From Nocardioides sp. JQ2195 (GTDB taxonomy: Bacteria; Actinomycetota; Actinomycetes; Propionibacteriales; Nocardioidaceae): a DNA stretch of 64,000 bases. A program made the translations under genes and the position numbers. This document shows positions 34,950-42,296 of this stretch, piece by piece (positions within the stretch are counted from its first letter, which is position 1; every line of letters begins with the position of its first letter). Under the pieces are notes generated by a model. The model ran no database searches. It had not been told where the DNA came from and saw nothing but the letters and a program-made list of their open reading frames with translations. The stretch lies in contig NZ_CP050902.1 of NCBI RefSeq assembly GCF_012272695.1, positions 3,844,001-3,908,000 on the forward strand. Direction: 5' to 3'.

Positions 34950-35599
34950 ATGACCCTGGACCGCGACTCACTCCGCGAGCAGCTCGGCCAGCCGGGGGAC
35001 GCGGCAAGCCACAAGTCGATCCGCGAGCTCGATGCGCACTGCGAGCGGTTCCTCGCGTTGTCACCCTTCGCCGTCGTCGCCACCGCCGACGGCCGGGGCC
35101 ACACCGACGCCAGCCCGCGCGGTGGGCCGCCCGGATTCATCCGGATGCTGTCGCCAACCCGGGTGGCCCTCGGCGAGCTTCCCGGCAACCGGCTCCTCGA
35201 CGGCGCCGAGAGCCTGGCCGAGAACCCGTACGCCGCGCTGCTGGTGATGGTGCCGGGCGTGATCGAGACGTTGCGCATCGAAGGGCCTGCCCACCTGACC
35301 CAGGACGACGAGGTCCGCGCGGCCACGGCGATCGACGGCCGGCTCCCGTGGGGCGCTCTCGTGCTCGACGTCCATGCGGCGTTCTCCCACTGCGGGAAGG
35401 CGTTCAAGCGCTCCGGGCTCTGGGAGCCTGACTCGTGGCCCGACCCGACCGAGCGTCCCCGGATGGGTGCGGTCATCGCCGACCACATGGCGCAGCCCGG
35501 TCCGGTCGAGCGCGAGCGGATCCAGGTCCGCAGCGCACTGGCGATGAGGTGCAGGCCGACCTCGACGAGTCCTACGCCCAGCGGCTCTGGGAGTTCTGA
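34950..35599 (+). CDS. MSMEG_1061-type FMN-dependent PPOX flavoprotein, apparent 1-nt frameshift near the 3' end
   Basis: About 216 residues of the pyridoxamine-phosphate-oxidase-like split-barrel fold: LSPFAVVATADGRGHTDASPRGGPPGF and LPGNRLLDGAESLAENPYAALL are typical of this FMN-binding family. Up to 35542 the frame is that of the ATG at 34950. Beyond it the frame never stops sensibly and runs on antisense through pssA. In the next frame, from 35543, DEVQADLDESYAQRLWEF and a TGA at 35597-35599 give the expected family ending. One missing base near 35542 would join them exactly. A sequencing indel or a real frameshift are both possible. Confidence 0.7.
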
Positions 35600-35630
35600 C
35601 GGCCTCCGCACCACAGGCGAGCAGCGCGGG

Positions 35631-36554
35631 TCAGGCCTCGGCGAGGGCGCTGTCGTCGTCGCCGGCCAGCGGGAGGAACACCGACTGCTGGCGCCTGCGC
35701 GGCGGGGCCACCGACTCCGGACCCAGCCAGCGACGCCGCGCGGGAGCGGTGAGGAACCCGAGCGGTGCGGTGAGCACGTAGCAGTAGGCCACGGTCAGGG
35801 CGGTGGACGCCGGGACCAGGGCCAGGCCGACCGCCACCGCCAGCAGCACGAGACCCGTGGTGACCCGGGCCTGGGTGGTGCGCGGCGTGACCAGGTCCCG
35901 GAAGGAACGGAACCGGATCGTGCTGACCATCAGCCAGGCGGGCACGATGCTGATCAGCACCGGCAGCAGCATCGCCGGACCGACCCGGAAGTCGGGACCC
36001 GTGACGTCGGGGTTGTCGAGCGCGAAGACGGTGGCCATCACGACCGCCGCGGCAGCCGGCGAGGGCAGTCCGATGAAGTAGCGCTTCTCGTCCGTCGGGT
36101 CGATGGTGAAGTTGAAGCGGGCCAACCGGAAGGCGGCACACGCCAGCCACAGGAACGCGGCGATCCAGGCCGGCACCGGCCACTCGGGCAGCACCCAGGT
36201 GTAGACCAGCACGGCCGGGGCCACGCCGAACGAGATCAGGTCCGCGAGCGAGTCGAGCTGGATGCCGAACGGCGAGGTGGCGCCGACCAACCGGGCCACG
36301 GCACCGTCGGCGATGTCCATCACGATGGCCACCGCGATCAGGATCGCGGCCAGCTGGAAGTGGCCCGACGTGGCCAGCAGCGCCGAGGAGAAGCCACAGG
36401 CCAGGTTGGCCGTGGTGAACAGGCTCGGGGCAGTGACCCGCAGCTGCTCACGCGCACTCAGCTGGCGCAGCGAGACGACGTCCGCACCGGAGTGCGACTC
36501 GAGACGCCACCGGGCCAGCACCCGACGGCGGACCGGGACGTGGACCCGGGCCAT
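35631..36554 (-). CDS. pssA: CDP-diacylglycerol-serine O-phosphatidyltransferase
   Basis: A 307-residue membrane enzyme making phosphatidylserine from CDP-diacylglycerol and serine. The CDP-alcohol phosphatidyltransferase signature is complete: Asp80, Asp83-Gly84, Ala87-Arg88, Gly97, Asp101 and Asp105. Several hydrophobic segments make about eight membrane helices. Its ATG shares a base with the psd stop, so the two genes are co-translated and together give phosphatidylethanolamine. The C-terminal 30 residues are an extra-hydrophilic tail. Confidence 0.94.
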   Translation of the reverse strand: MARVHVPVRRRVLARWRLESHSGADVVSLRQLSAREQLRVTAPSLFTTANLACGFSSALLATSGHFQLAAILIAVAIVMDIADGAVARLVGATSPFGIQLDSLADLISFGVAPAVLVYTWVLPEWPVPAWIAAFLWLACAAFRLARFNFTIDPTDEKRYFIGLPSPAAAAVVMATVFALDNPDVTGPDFRVGPAMLLPVLISIVPAWLMVSTIRFRSFRDLVTPRTTQARVTTGLVLLAVAVGLALVPASTALTVAYCYVLTAPLGFLTAPARRRWLGPESVAPPRRRQQSVFLPLAGDDDSALAEA

Positions 36555-37237
36555 CAGGCGCCGATCGAGCTCGACGGCCAGCGGCCGATCACGGTCTCAC
36601 CCGCCACGGTGCGGTCACCCTCGTTGATGTGCAGCTCGACCTCGCGGGGAAGGAAGATGTCCATGCGCGAGCCGAACTTCATCAGCCCGATGCGCTGGCC
36701 ACTGGCGATCTCGTCGCCGGCCTTGATCCGGGTGACGACGCGGCGCGCCACGAGACCGACGATCTGGCGGAACACGTAGGTGCGCTTCTCGCCGCGCACG
36801 ACGCGGTTGACGACGATGTCGCTGCGCTCGTTCTCGAAGGCACTCTCGAACTTGTAGGCCGCGTGCCACTTCCCGGGGCGGTAGGTCACCGACTCGACGG
36901 TGCCGGCGTACGGCGCCCGGTTGATGTGCACGTCGAAGATCGACAGGAAGATGCTGACCTGCTGCCACTCCCCCTGCACCGGATCGGCGGGAGGGGCCAC
37001 GCCCTCCTGGCCGGGGCCGACGTACATCACCTTGCCGTCGGCCGGCGCCAGCACGGTGTCCTCGTCGGGAGGGATGAGGTCGGCCGTGCGCTCGGGGTCA
37101 CGGAAGAAGACGACCAGCCCCGCGGGAAGGGCGAGGAGCCCGGCGGCCAGGCGGGGACGACCGGCCAGCAGCGCCACGCCACTGGGAACGGCGCCGATGG
37201 CTGCAGGCAGGATTGCCTCGCGGTCGATGGCAGGCAT
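36554..37237 (-). CDS. psd: phosphatidylserine decarboxylase, small type
   Basis: A 227-residue proenzyme that self-cleaves to make its pyruvoyl cofactor. The cleavage motif is FGS at 188-190 (between Gly189 and Ser190), and VHINRAPYAG (about 103-112) is the conserved active-site block. A hydrophobic N-terminal segment (residues about 10-45) anchors it to the membrane. Length matches the short, archaeal-type PSD. ATG at 37237 follows GGAGAG; the longer frame is rejected. First gene of psd-pssA. Confidence 0.93.
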   Translation of the reverse strand: MPAIDREAILPAAIGAVPSGVALLAGRPRLAAGLLALPAGLVVFFRDPERTADLIPPDEDTVLAPADGKVMYVGPGQEGVAPPADPVQGEWQQVSIFLSIFDVHINRAPYAGTVESVTYRPGKWHAAYKFESAFENERSDIVVNRVVRGEKRTYVFRQIVGLVARRVVTRIKAGDEIASGQRIGLMKFGSRMDIFLPREVELHINEGDRTVAGETVIGRWPSSSIGA

Positions 37238-37384
37238 GGGCGGTCTCTCCGTCGTGGACGTGGGCAGGGCTGCGGCACAACCTAACCCGGAACGGATATT
37301 TTTCCCGCCCCGTCGCTCGGCGACGGACCCCTCTCCAGCGGCAGGGCGTGACCCATCCCACCCGGGCCCGCCAGGCACGAGCCG

Positions 37385-38542
37385 TCAGACCTGGACCGCG
37401 GCACCGCTCTCGAGCAGGGCGTCGACATCGGCCACGCCCCACGCAGTCAGGGCCTCACGCGTCTGGGCCCCGGCCTTCTCCGCGGGCGGCAGCGAGAGCG
37501 AGGCCTCCGTGCGCGAGAAGCGCGGGGCGGGCGCCGGCTGGGTGAGCCCCTCGTGCTCGACGAAGACACCCCGCGCCTTCATGTGCGGGTGCTCGATCGC
37601 CTCGCTCATCGGGATGATCCCGGCGACGCACGCCTCGGTGCCCTCGAAGACCTCGATCCACTCGGCCTGGGTGCGGGTGGCGAACCGCTCGGCGATCACG
37701 GCCCGCAACTCGTCGGACCTCGAGAAGTCGAAGCGGTCGGGCGCGGAGTCCTTGATCTCGAGCAGCTCCACGAACACGTCGTAGAACTGCGGCTCGAGCG
37801 CACCGACCGACATGTGCTTGCCGTCGGAGGTCTCATAGATGTCGTAGAACGGCATGCCGCCGTCGAGCATGTTGGCGGCGCGCTTCTCCTGGAAGTTCCC
37901 ACCGGCGAGGAAGGCGGCGGTCATCGCGTTCAGGTGGGCGGTGCCGTCGACGATCGCCGCGTCGACGACCTGACCCTGACCGCCGGTGCGCGACTCGAGC
38001 AGTGCAGCCAGGATGCCCATCACCAGGTAGGTCGACCCGCCGCCGAAGTCGCCGACCAGGTTCGTCGGGAAGTGCGGACGAGCCGGGTCCTGGCCGAGGC
38101 CGTGCAGGGTCCCGGTGATCGCGATGTAGTTCATGTCGTGGCCGGCGACCTGGGCGAAGGGACCGGTCTGGCCCCAGCCGGTCATCCGGCCGTAGACCAG
38201 CCTCGGGTTGCGGGCCAGGCACTGGTCGGGGCCGATGCCCATCCGCTCGGTGACACCCGGGCGCATCCCCTCGACCAGCACGTCGGCGTCCTCGACCAGC
38301 GTCAGGACGGTCTCCACGGCTGCCGGGTCCTTCAGGTTCAGCGCGACGCTGGGCCGACCGCGGTTCAGGAGGTCGTGCGACCCGCCGGTCAGCAGCTGGC
38401 CACCCGGTCGCTCGATGCGGATCACGTCGGCGCCGAGGTCGGCGAGGATCATGCAGGCATGCGGGCTGGGCCCGATGCCGGCGATCTCGACGACCTTCAC
38501 ACCACGCAGCGGACCGGTTCCCTGACCGAGCTCGATAGTCAT
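37385..38542 (-). CDS. CaiB/BaiF CoA-transferase family protein, alpha-methylacyl-CoA racemase-like
   Basis: A 385-residue family III CoA-transferase fold. His135 in AGHDMNYIAITGTLHG and Asp165 in LVGDFGGGS line up with His126 and Asp156 of Mycobacterium tuberculosis MCR (constant offset of 9), favouring a racemase of 2-methylacyl-CoAs over a transferase. Racemisation is needed before branched fatty acids or sterol side chains can enter beta-oxidation. The promoter carries the same element as fadA, 6 nt before the ATG. It is divergent from the PadR gene. Confidence 0.9.
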   Translation of the reverse strand: MTIELGQGTGPLRGVKVVEIAGIGPSPHACMILADLGADVIRIERPGGQLLTGGSHDLLNRGRPSVALNLKDPAAVETVLTLVEDADVLVEGMRPGVTERMGIGPDQCLARNPRLVYGRMTGWGQTGPFAQVAGHDMNYIAITGTLHGLGQDPARPHFPTNLVGDFGGGSTYLVMGILAALLESRTGGQGQVVDAAIVDGTAHLNAMTAAFLAGGNFQEKRAANMLDGGMPFYDIYETSDGKHMSVGALEPQFYDVFVELLEIKDSAPDRFDFSRSDELRAVIAERFATRTQAEWIEVFEGTEACVAGIIPMSEAIEHPHMKARGVFVEHEGLTQPAPAPRFSRTEASLSLPPAEKAGAQTREALTAWGVADVDALLESGAAVQV

Positions 38543-38547
38543 GCCGC

Positions 38548-38572
38548 GATTGTGACAGATCCACTGTCACGG
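38548..38572 (-). promoter_or_regulatory. CoA-transferase promoter element matching the fadA element
   Basis: The plus strand reads GATTGTGACA, 5 nt, ACTGTCA, 1 nt, GG, identical to 19805-19829 outside the spacer positions. The inner dyad GTGACAG-ATCCA-CTGTCAC is perfect here. It sits 6 nt upstream of the start codon, so it must overlap the transcription start. Confidence 0.6.
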
Positions 38573-38600
38573 TCGCTCGGTGATCCCGGTCACCGTGGCT

Positions 38601-38614
38601 TGCAACTCGTTGCA
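38601..38614. promoter_or_regulatory. palindrome upstream of the PadR gene
   Basis: TGCAAC-TC-GTTGCA, exact 6-nt arms, 21 nt before the PadR ATG in the divergent promoter. Likely site for PadR autoregulation. Confidence 0.5.
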
Positions 38615-38635
38615 TAGGTGGCGCAGGATGTCCGC

Positions 38636-39217
38636 ATGGCCCTCGAACACGCCCTGCTCGTCTCCCTGAGCGAGCGCGCGGCCTCGGGACTCGAGCTGAC
38701 CCGCCGCTTCGACAGGTCGATCGGCCACTTCTGGACCGCCAGCCACCAGCAGATCTACAGGGTGCTCGGACGGATGGAGAAGGACGGCTGGGTCGCCTCC
38801 ACCGTGGTCGCCCAGCAGGGCCGCCCCGACAAGAAGGTCTACGAGGTCACCGAGCCCGGCCGGCTCGAGCTCGAACGGTGGCTGGCCGAACCCACCGCCG
38901 CAGACCCGTTGCGCTCGTCGCTGATGGTGAAGTTCCGCGGTGCGTCGTACGGCGATCGCGCGGCCCTGCTCGACCAGGCCCGCGCTCAGCTCGAGGACCA
39001 CGTCCAACGACTCGCGCTCTACGAGTTCATGGAGAGCCGCGACCACCCCGACCCCTCGTCGCTCGAGGGCCACGAGCTCGACGTCTACCTCGTGCTCCGC
39101 GGCGGCGTGCGCCTCGAGCAGTTCTGGATCGACTGGCTGACCGAATACATCGATGCCTGGTCTCGAGACGGTCGCTGCGCGACCTCCTCGACCACCGACA
39201 AGGGAGACTCCCGATGA
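38636..39217 (+). CDS. PadR family transcriptional regulator with repeat-derived C terminus
   Basis: About 193 residues. The N-terminal winged helix begins ALEHALLVSLSERAASGLELTRRFDRSIGHFW and continues QQIYRVLGRMEKDGWV, typical of PadR. The C-terminal dimerisation domain is helical and family-typical to about residue 174 (IDWLTEYIDAW). The last residues (SRDGRCATSSTTDKGDSR) are encoded by a repeat element at 39158-39198, so the natural C terminus seems replaced. The stop overlaps the next gene as ATGA. Start at ATG 38636; GTG at 38618 is in frame. Confidence 0.88.
   Translation: MALEHALLVSLSERAASGLELTRRFDRSIGHFWTASHQQIYRVLGRMEKDGWVASTVVAQQGRPDKKVYEVTEPGRLELERWLAEPTAADPLRSSLMVKFRGASYGDRAALLDQARAQLEDHVQRLALYEFMESRDHPDPSSLEGHELDVYLVLRGGVRLEQFWIDWLTEYIDAWSRDGRCATSSTTDKGDSR
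39158..39198. repeat. Family A repeat forming the end of the PadR gene
   Basis: The minus-strand reading starts TCGGTGGTCGAGGAGGTCGC and ends ACCGTCTCGAGACCA, matching the copy at 181-220 closely. It supplies the last PadR codons and ends about 3 nt before the AGGGAG ribosome site of the next gene. Confidence 0.85.
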
Positions 39218-41340
39218 GCGACTACCCGCACCTGCTCGAGCCGATCACCATCGGCACCACCACCCTGCGCAACCGGGTCGTGATGGGTTCGATGCACACC
39301 GGCCTCGAGGACGCCTTCTGGAACGTGCCGAAGCTCGCGGCGTTCTTCGCCGAGCGCGCCAAGGGCGGCGCCGGCCTGATCATCACCGGCGGCTACTCCC
39401 CCAACCTTCGCGGCCACCTGAAGCCGCTGGCCTCCACGATGTCGACCCGGATGCACGCGATGCGGCACCGCCAGGCCACCGACGCCGTGCACGAGCACGA
39501 CGGGAAGATCGCGCTGCAGATCCTGCACGCAGGGCGCTACGGCTACACGCCGTACAGCGTCTCGGCGTCCAACAAGCAGTCGCCGATCACTCCGTTCAAG
39601 CCGACCGCACTGTCGACCAGGGGCGTCGACCGCACCGCCACCGACTTCGCCAGGTCGGCCCGACTCGCACAGAAGGCTGGGTACGACGGCGTCGAGATCA
39701 TGGGCTCCGAGGGCTACTTGATCAACCAGTTCCTCGCCTCGCGGACCAACGACCGCACGGACACGTGGGGCGGCTCGGCCGAGAAGCGGATGCGGTTCCC
39801 GATCGAGGTCGTGCGTCGCACCCGCGAGCTGGTCGGCCCCGACTTCATGATCGGCTACCGCATCTCCCTGCTCGACCTGGTCGAGGGCGGGCAGACCTGG
39901 GAGGAGACGGTCACGCTGGCCAAGTCGCTCGAGGCCGCCGGCGTCGACCTGTTCAACACCGGCATCGGGTGGCACGAGGCGCGCGTGCCCACGATCATCA
40001 CCCAGGTGCCCCAAGGGGCCTGGCGTGAATACCCCGCCCGCCTGCGGCCGGAGGTGGGCGTGCCGGTCTGCGCGTCCAACCGGATCAACAGCCCCGAGCT
40101 GGGCGAGGAGATCATCGCCGGCGGCGGTGCCGACCTCGTCTCGATGGCACGCCCGTTCCTGGCTGACCCCGAGCTCGTGAACAAGGCCGCCGAGGGGCGT
40201 GCCGACGAGATCAACACCTGCATCGCCTGCAACCAGGCCTGCCTCGACCACACCTTCGCGAACAAGCGGGCCTCCTGCCTGGTCAACCCGCGGGCCTGCC
40301 ACGAGACCACGCTGGTCCTCGGTCCCACACGTACGACGAAGCAGGTCGCCGTGGTCGGTGCCGGACCCGCCGGCCTGTCCGCCGCAGTCTCGGCGGCCGA
40401 GCGTGGCTTCGCGACGACACTGTTCGAGAAGTCGGCCTCGCTCGGCGGCCAGTTCCGCCTGGCCATGCAGGTGCCCGGCAAGGAGGACTTCGAGGAGACG
40501 CTGCGCCACTACACCCGACGCCTCGAGGTCCTCGGAGTCGACGTACGCCTCTCGACGGAGGCAACGCCCGAGGACCTGGCCGGCTTCGACGAGGTGGTCC
40601 TGGCGACCGGTGTCACCCCGCGCATCCCGTCGTTCCCGGGCGTCGACCACGCCAAGGTGGTCCGCTACGACGAGGTGCTCGACGGGTCCGTCGAGGTCGG
40701 CCGCCGCGTCGCCGTGATCGGCGCCGGCGGCATCGGCGTCGACGTCAGCCACTTCCTCAGTGATCAGTCGAGCGACGGCAGCATCGAAGACCTGGACGAC
40801 TGGATGGCGCACTGGGGCGTCGGGGACCCGGCGATCCACCGCGGCGGACTGACCGAGAAGAAGCCGCGCACGTCGCCGCGCGAGGTGTGGCTGCTGCAGC
40901 GCAAGACCACCCCGATCGGCAAGGGCCTGGCCAAGACCTCGGGCTGGGCGCACCGCGCCGTGCTCAAGGACTCCGGCGTGCACCTGGTGCCGGGCGTCTC
41001 CTACGACGAGGTCGACGACGCCGGCCTGCACATCACCGTCACCGACAAGGACGGCAAGGTCTCCCGGCAGGTGCTCGACGTCGACCACGTGGTGCTGTGT
41101 GCCGGCCAGGAATCGGTCCGGGGCCTGTACGACGAGTTGTCGGCCGCCCGCACACCCCGCCGACCCGGCACGAGTTCACCGATTTCCGCGCCGAGTCGGC
41201 GCGTGTTGACGGTGGTGGGCGCCGAGTCGGCGCGTGTTGACGTGCCTCGGCTGCACCTGATCGGTGGCGCCGACGTTGCCGCCGAGCTCGATGCCAAGCG
41301 CGCGATCGCTCAGGGCACCCGCACCGTCGCCGACCTCTGA
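39214..41340 (+). CDS. NADH:flavin oxidoreductase/FAD-dependent reductase (2,4-dienoyl-CoA reductase FadH-like)
   Basis: A 708-residue protein with three parts: an Old Yellow Enzyme-type FMN TIM barrel (about 1-330), a 4Fe-4S site with Cys336, Cys339, Cys343 and Cys355 (CIACNQAC...SC), and an FAD/NAD(P) domain starting VAVVGAGPAGLSAA. The layout fits the FadH family, which reduces 2,4-dienoyl-CoA during degradation of unsaturated fatty acids. Near residues 659-676 it carries a repeat-derived insertion before the conserved HLIGGADVAAELDAKRAI ending. Start overlaps the PadR stop and AGGGAG lies at 39201-39206, so PadR probably controls it. Confidence 0.9.
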   Translation: MSDYPHLLEPITIGTTTLRNRVVMGSMHTGLEDAFWNVPKLAAFFAERAKGGAGLIITGGYSPNLRGHLKPLASTMSTRMHAMRHRQATDAVHEHDGKIALQILHAGRYGYTPYSVSASNKQSPITPFKPTALSTRGVDRTATDFARSARLAQKAGYDGVEIMGSEGYLINQFLASRTNDRTDTWGGSAEKRMRFPIEVVRRTRELVGPDFMIGYRISLLDLVEGGQTWEETVTLAKSLEAAGVDLFNTGIGWHEARVPTIITQVPQGAWREYPARLRPEVGVPVCASNRINSPELGEEIIAGGGADLVSMARPFLADPELVNKAAEGRADEINTCIACNQACLDHTFANKRASCLVNPRACHETTLVLGPTRTTKQVAVVGAGPAGLSAAVSAAERGFATTLFEKSASLGGQFRLAMQVPGKEDFEETLRHYTRRLEVLGVDVRLSTEATPEDLAGFDEVVLATGVTPRIPSFPGVDHAKVVRYDEVLDGSVEVGRRVAVIGAGGIGVDVSHFLSDQSSDGSIEDLDDWMAHWGVGDPAIHRGGLTEKKPRTSPREVWLLQRKTTPIGKGLAKTSGWAHRAVLKDSGVHLVPGVSYDEVDDAGLHITVTDKDGKVSRQVLDVDHVVLCAGQESVRGLYDELSAARTPRRPGTSSPISAPSRRVLTVVGAESARVDVPRLHLIGGADVAAELDAKRAIAQGTRTVADL
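41189..41241. repeat. Family C repeats, two in-frame copies in the FadH-like gene
   Basis: CGCCGAGTCGGCGCGTGTTGAC occurs at 41189-41210 and again at 41220-41241. It is the reverse complement of the core repeated just downstream at 41356-41479 and 42194-42286. Frame is kept. Confidence 0.85.
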
Positions 41341-41355
41341 CGTCGGGTCGGCTCG

Positions 41356-41479
41356 CGTCAACAGGTGCCGACTCGACGCTCCATCGCGTCAACACGTGCC
41401 GACTCGACGCTCCGTCGCGTCAACAGGTGCCGACTCGACGCTCCATCGCGTCAACGCGTGCCGACTCGGCGTGCAGCTC
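41356..41479. repeat. Family C tandem array, four 31-nt units
   Basis: Units start at 41356, 41387, 41418 and 41449, exactly 31 nt apart, each beginning CGTCAACA[C/G]GTGCCGACTC (one variant with GCG). It fills the 137-nt gap between the FadH-like gene and the membrane protein gene, touching the latter's stop codon. Confidence 0.92.
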
Positions 41480-42134
41480 AAGCTTCGTCAGGCGCTGGCG
41501 GCTGCAGCGAGGCGGCGACCACCAGCAGCCCCAAGGCCAGGAACAGGGGCCAGATGTCGATGGTCATGCTGGCGGTGTCCGACATCGGCAGACCCAGGAT
41601 GTCGTTCAGGTCCCGGAAGTCACCACCCCTGCCGCTCGACCACGACGCACCCTCGTAGTCCAGGGCCTGGGCCGAGGCCAGGTGCCCGGCGACGATCTGG
41701 AAGTACTGCGCGACGAAGCCAGCGATCAACACGAAACCGGCACCGATGCGCAGGTTCCGGACCAGCGACGTGTCCTGGCGCGGTCCGCGCAGGAGCCGGG
41801 TGCACAGCGCCACAGCCAACAAGCCGAGCACGACGGAGACCGCGCCGAACAAGAGAATCCCCAGAGCATTCAGCGCTTGTGCCTTGCCGGAGAGTCCCTC
41901 CAGGACGACCTCCGCCTGGCTGAAGCCCCCGCCCACGACCTCGGCCTCGACACCGTCGATCTCCGTTCCGCGAGGGAGCCGGGGCCAGAACTCGCTGACC
42001 GGCATGACGATCTCGGTTCGACTGTCGACCAACTCCAACAGGCACTGCACGGCAGCCCCGATGGTGAAGAGCCAGGCCAGCACCCTGGCCAGCTGGACCG
42101 CGCTGCTCGAACGGAGTGCACGTGAGTCGTCCAA
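41478..42134 (-). CDS. predicted four-helix membrane protein, function unknown
   Basis: A 218-residue protein with four hydrophobic stretches at about 16-36, 88-112, 126-150 and 190-210 and a longer extracellular or periplasmic loop between the first two. It begins with TTG at 42134, preceded by GGGGG. A DUF2975-like layout is possible but not certain. It is flanked on both sides by Family C arrays, with no other gene in its transcription unit. Confidence 0.7.
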   Translation of the reverse strand: MDDSRALRSSSAVQLARVLAWLFTIGAAVQCLLELVDSRTEIVMPVSEFWPRLPRGTEIDGVEAEVVGGGFSQAEVVLEGLSGKAQALNALGILLFGAVSVVLGLLAVALCTRLLRGPRQDTSLVRNLRIGAGFVLIAGFVAQYFQIVAGHLASAQALDYEGASWSSGRGGDFRDLNDILGLPMSDTASMTIDIWPLFLALGLLVVAASLQPPAPDEA

Positions 42135-42193
42135 GGTTCCCCCGATTCGTCAGTGTTCCGAGGATCCTAGGGGCAGCAAGCCTCACGACAACG

Positions 42194-42286
42194 CGTCAAC
42201 ACGTGCCGACTCAGCGTCCATCACCGTCAACACGTGCCGACTCAGCGTCCATCACCGTCAACACGTGCCGACTCAGCGTGCTCGGC
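42194..42286. repeat. Family C tandem array, three units
   Basis: Units start at 42194, 42225 and 42256, 31 nt apart, each beginning CGTCAACACGTGCCGACTCAG. Same orientation as the array at 41356. It ends 10 nt before the molybdopterin gene stop. Confidence 0.92.
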
Positions 42287-42296
42287 GGGCTCGGGG

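Noticed and set aside
35600..36779. Continuation of the flavoprotein frame through pssA
   Set aside because: The flavoprotein ends naturally in the next frame at 35599; the continuation is antisense to pssA and psd and has no domain.
41356..42286. CRISPR array
   Set aside because: Units are contiguous 31-nt direct repeats without spacers, with only three or four copies, and no cas genes.
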